Assembly: GCA_035604635.1 (NCBI GenBank)
Contig: DATNIC010000148.1
Span: forward strand, 1-7,278
Direction: 5' to 3'
Source of the DNA: DATNIC01 sp035604635
Lineage (GTDB): Bacteria > Vulcanimicrobiota > Vulcanimicrobiia > Vulcanimicrobiales > Vulcanimicrobiaceae
DNA: 7,278 nt
Below the pieces are notes generated by a model, which was not told the DNA's origin, did not search any database, and saw only the letters and a program-made list of their open reading frames with translations. Shown in pieces: positions 5,946 to 7,278 of this stretch. Every line of letters starts with the position of its first letter. Positions within the stretch are counted from its first letter, which is position 1. Both the position numbers and the translations under genes were made by a program.

Positions 5946-7217
5946 ATGACTCGCCCCGCCTCGTTCCATTACGCCTGGGTCGTCGCCGCGCTGACCTTCC
6001 TCGTCATCCTCGTCGTTGCCGGCGTTCGATCCGCGAGCGGCGTCCTGTTCGTCCCGCTCGAGAACGACATGGGATGGTCCGCCGCGACGATCTCGGTAGC
6101 CGTGGCGATCAACGTCACGCTCTACGGTGCGATGGGCCCGTTCGCTGCCGCGCTCATGCAGCGCATCGGATTGCGCCGGTCGATCTTGCTGGCGCTCGCG
6201 GTCGTTGCGGTTTCGACGGCGGCTTCGTCGCTGATCACGACGCCGCTCGGCCTCGCGCTCACTTGGGGCCTGGGCTTGGGCCTGGGCGTCGGGACCGTCT
6301 CGATGGTGCTAGCAACCGTCGTCGCGACGCGTTGGTTCGTCGCGCGGCGCGGAATGGTCCTGGGAGCACTGACCGGCGGGGCGGCGACGGGTCAACTCAT
6401 CTTCTTGCCGCTGCTCGCGTACGTTGCGACGCAATTCGGCTGGCGGCCGGTCGGTCTCGTCGTCGCCGTTTGCGCCCTCGTGGTCGCGATCCCGATCGCG
6501 CTCTTCATGCGAGATCAGCCCGAAGATCTGGGCTTGCGCCCACTGGGTGCGAGCGACGAGACCAGACCGTCCCCGTCGCGTACCGGCAACCCGCTCGGAA
6601 ACGCGTTCGCCGTGTTGGGACGAGCGTCGCGCTCGCGCGACTTCTGGCTAGTCGGGGGAACCTTTTTCGTGTGCGGCGCGAGCACGAACGGCTTCATCGG
6701 GACGCATTTCATCGCAGCCTGCGGCGATCACGGTATCCCCGAAGTCCGTGCGGCCGGCTATCTTGCCTTCATGGGCGTGTTCAGCTTCATCGGGACGACG
6801 CTCGCCGGGTGGCTTTCGGACAAAGTCGAAAGCCGATATTTGCTCTGCTTATTTTACGGTTCTCGCGGGCTCTCGCTGCTGCTCGTCCCCGCCGCCCTCG
6901 CAGGCGGAGCGGGCGAGATCGTCTTACCGGCGTTCATGATTTTCTACGGACTCGATTGGCTTGCAACCGTCGCGCCCAACGTCCGCTCGCTCACTGAAGC
7001 CTTGGGAAGAGAAGATGCGCCGATCGCATTCGGCTGGGTCGCGGTGATGCACCAGGTCGGCGCCGGTCTGATCGCGCTCGTCGCCGGCGTGATCCGTACG
7101 GATCTCGGCAGCTACAACGACGCCTTCACGCTTTCGGCGACGCTGTGCTTCATTGCCGCGTTAGCCGCCTTGGGGATCGGGCTGGGCCGGCCGCGCGTCG
7201 CGGTATTGCAGACCTAG
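5946..7217 (+). CDS. MFS transporter, 12-span
   Basis: This 423-residue inner-membrane carrier has twelve predicted spans: roughly 9-29, 47-69, 79-97, 101-123, 136-158, 168-188, then a cytoplasmic loop (189-230), and 233-257, 270-290, 299-317, 324-345, 358-382 and 394-414. The loop after span 2 ends in a basic QRIGLRRS, and the equivalent loop after span 8 is GWLSDKVESR, the second-half copy of MFS motif A. The opening HYAWVVAALTFLVIL and GVLFVPLENDMGWS resemble the oxalate/formate-antiporter and monocarboxylate-type MFS branch, so an organic-acid substrate or a pathway intermediate is plausible. ATG at 5946 was chosen over an upstream start at 5859 because the extra 29 residues are non-family and lie inside the opposing VOC gene. 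No good Shine-Dalgarno precedes it. Its TAG stop shares CTAG with the incoming minus-strand gene. Confidence 0.88.
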   Translation: MTRPASFHYAWVVAALTFLVILVVAGVRSASGVLFVPLENDMGWSAATISVAVAINVTLYGAMGPFAAALMQRIGLRRSILLALAVVAVSTAASSLITTPLGLALTWGLGLGLGVGTVSMVLATVVATRWFVARRGMVLGALTGGAATGQLIFLPLLAYVATQFGWRPVGLVVAVCALVVAIPIALFMRDQPEDLGLRPLGASDETRPSPSRTGNPLGNAFAVLGRASRSRDFWLVGGTFFVCGASTNGFIGTHFIAACGDHGIPEVRAAGYLAFMGVFSFIGTTLAGWLSDKVESRYLLCLFYGSRGLSLLLVPAALAGGAGEIVLPAFMIFYGLDWLATVAPNVRSLTEALGREDAPIAFGWVAVMHQVGAGLIALVAGVIRTDLGSYNDAFTLSATLCFIAALAALGIGLGRPRVAVLQT

Positions 7218-7278
7218 TCGGCCCGGTAAGCGCCCATCGCTGTCAAGAGCGGCTTGTCGTCGATTCGAAACAGGTACG
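7214..7278 (-). CDS. C-terminal fragment of a probable cupin dioxygenase (gentisate dioxygenase-like)
   Basis: Only the last 20 codons and the TAG stop (7216-7214 on the minus strand) are inside the window; the gene enters from the right edge. The visible peptide includes YLFRIDDKPLL and ends in GAYRAD. This has the layout of the C-terminus of gentisate-dioxygenase-type bicupins ('LF..sD+pv...lG.yRe') and lines up with YLFVVTDRDVYRRLDILTEE of the cupin gene at 1875-2891. The reading frame has G/C-rich third positions like its neighbours. If correct, the locus has two cupin dioxygenases. The stretch is too short for certainty, and another family ending similarly cannot be excluded. Confidence 0.5.
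   Translation of the reverse strand, partial: YLFRIDDKPLLTAMGAYRAD

Noticed and set aside
5913..5969. A 19-residue N-terminal extension of the VOC protein.
   Set aside because: It contains the strong GGAGGT motif that serves the internal ATG at 5912 and overlaps the MFS start.
6266..6292. A short repeated GGGCCTGGGCTT-like run inside the MFS gene.
   Set aside because: It encodes the glycine/leucine-rich fourth membrane span in frame, so it is explained by protein composition and not by a repeat element.
1..7278. Search for tRNA, rRNA, CRISPR repeats, insertion-sequence ends or attachment sites.
   Set aside because: No direct repeat array, terminal inverted repeats, transposase or tRNA-like cloverleaf was noticed by eye, and almost every base is covered by genes or the one control region.

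Overview
The window comes from a GC-rich, gene-dense bacterial chromosome. Coding is strong in G/C third positions, genes are separated by very few bases, and Shine-Dalgarno motifs of the GAGG/GGAGG type precede most starts. A cleavable signal peptide and a periplasmic-type binding protein are present. Nothing in the sequence fixes the phylum; a soil-type, aromatic-degrading lineage is only an inference from gene content.

Layout, left to right. Positions 2-271 are the 3' end of an iron(III)-type ABC transporter permease, which belongs to an upstream operon. Positions 272-350 are a compact control region: a near-consensus sigma70-type promoter (TTGACA, 16 bp, TATACT), followed by a palindrome centred on TTTGCATGCAAA that covers the expected transcription start, then a strong ribosome binding site. 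From there a tightly packed plus-strand operon runs from 351 to 5388: a luciferase-like flavin monooxygenase (TTG start), a MarR-family regulator (apparent ATT start at 1409), a gentisate 1,2-dioxygenase-like bicupin, a Rieske aromatic-ring oxygenase alpha subunit of the phthalate-dioxygenase type, and a LivK-type solute-binding protein. Junctions are -10, +1, -23 and +15 bases, so transcription and translation are probably coupled throughout.

Facing this operon is a minus-strand VOC/glyoxalase-fold protein (5385-5912). A divergent MFS transporter (5946-7217) starts only 33 bases from it. At the right edge a minus-strand gene enters; only its last 20 codons are visible, but they resemble the C-terminus of the cupin dioxygenase in this same window. 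Both convergent junctions share a CTAG tetranucleotide in which the two TAG stops overlap.

Taken together the genes look like an inducible catabolic island for an aromatic or heteroaromatic acid. The binding protein and the MFS carrier would serve uptake, the Rieske enzyme and the flavin monooxygenase would hydroxylate or demethylate, and the cupin (with the VOC protein as a possible second ring-cleaving or downstream enzyme) would open the ring. MarR would repress the operon, its own gene included, from the palindrome until a ligand appears. The substrate cannot be read from the sequence. The Rieske reductase, the flavin reductase for the luciferase-like enzyme, and the remaining LIV-type transporter subunits are not in the window.
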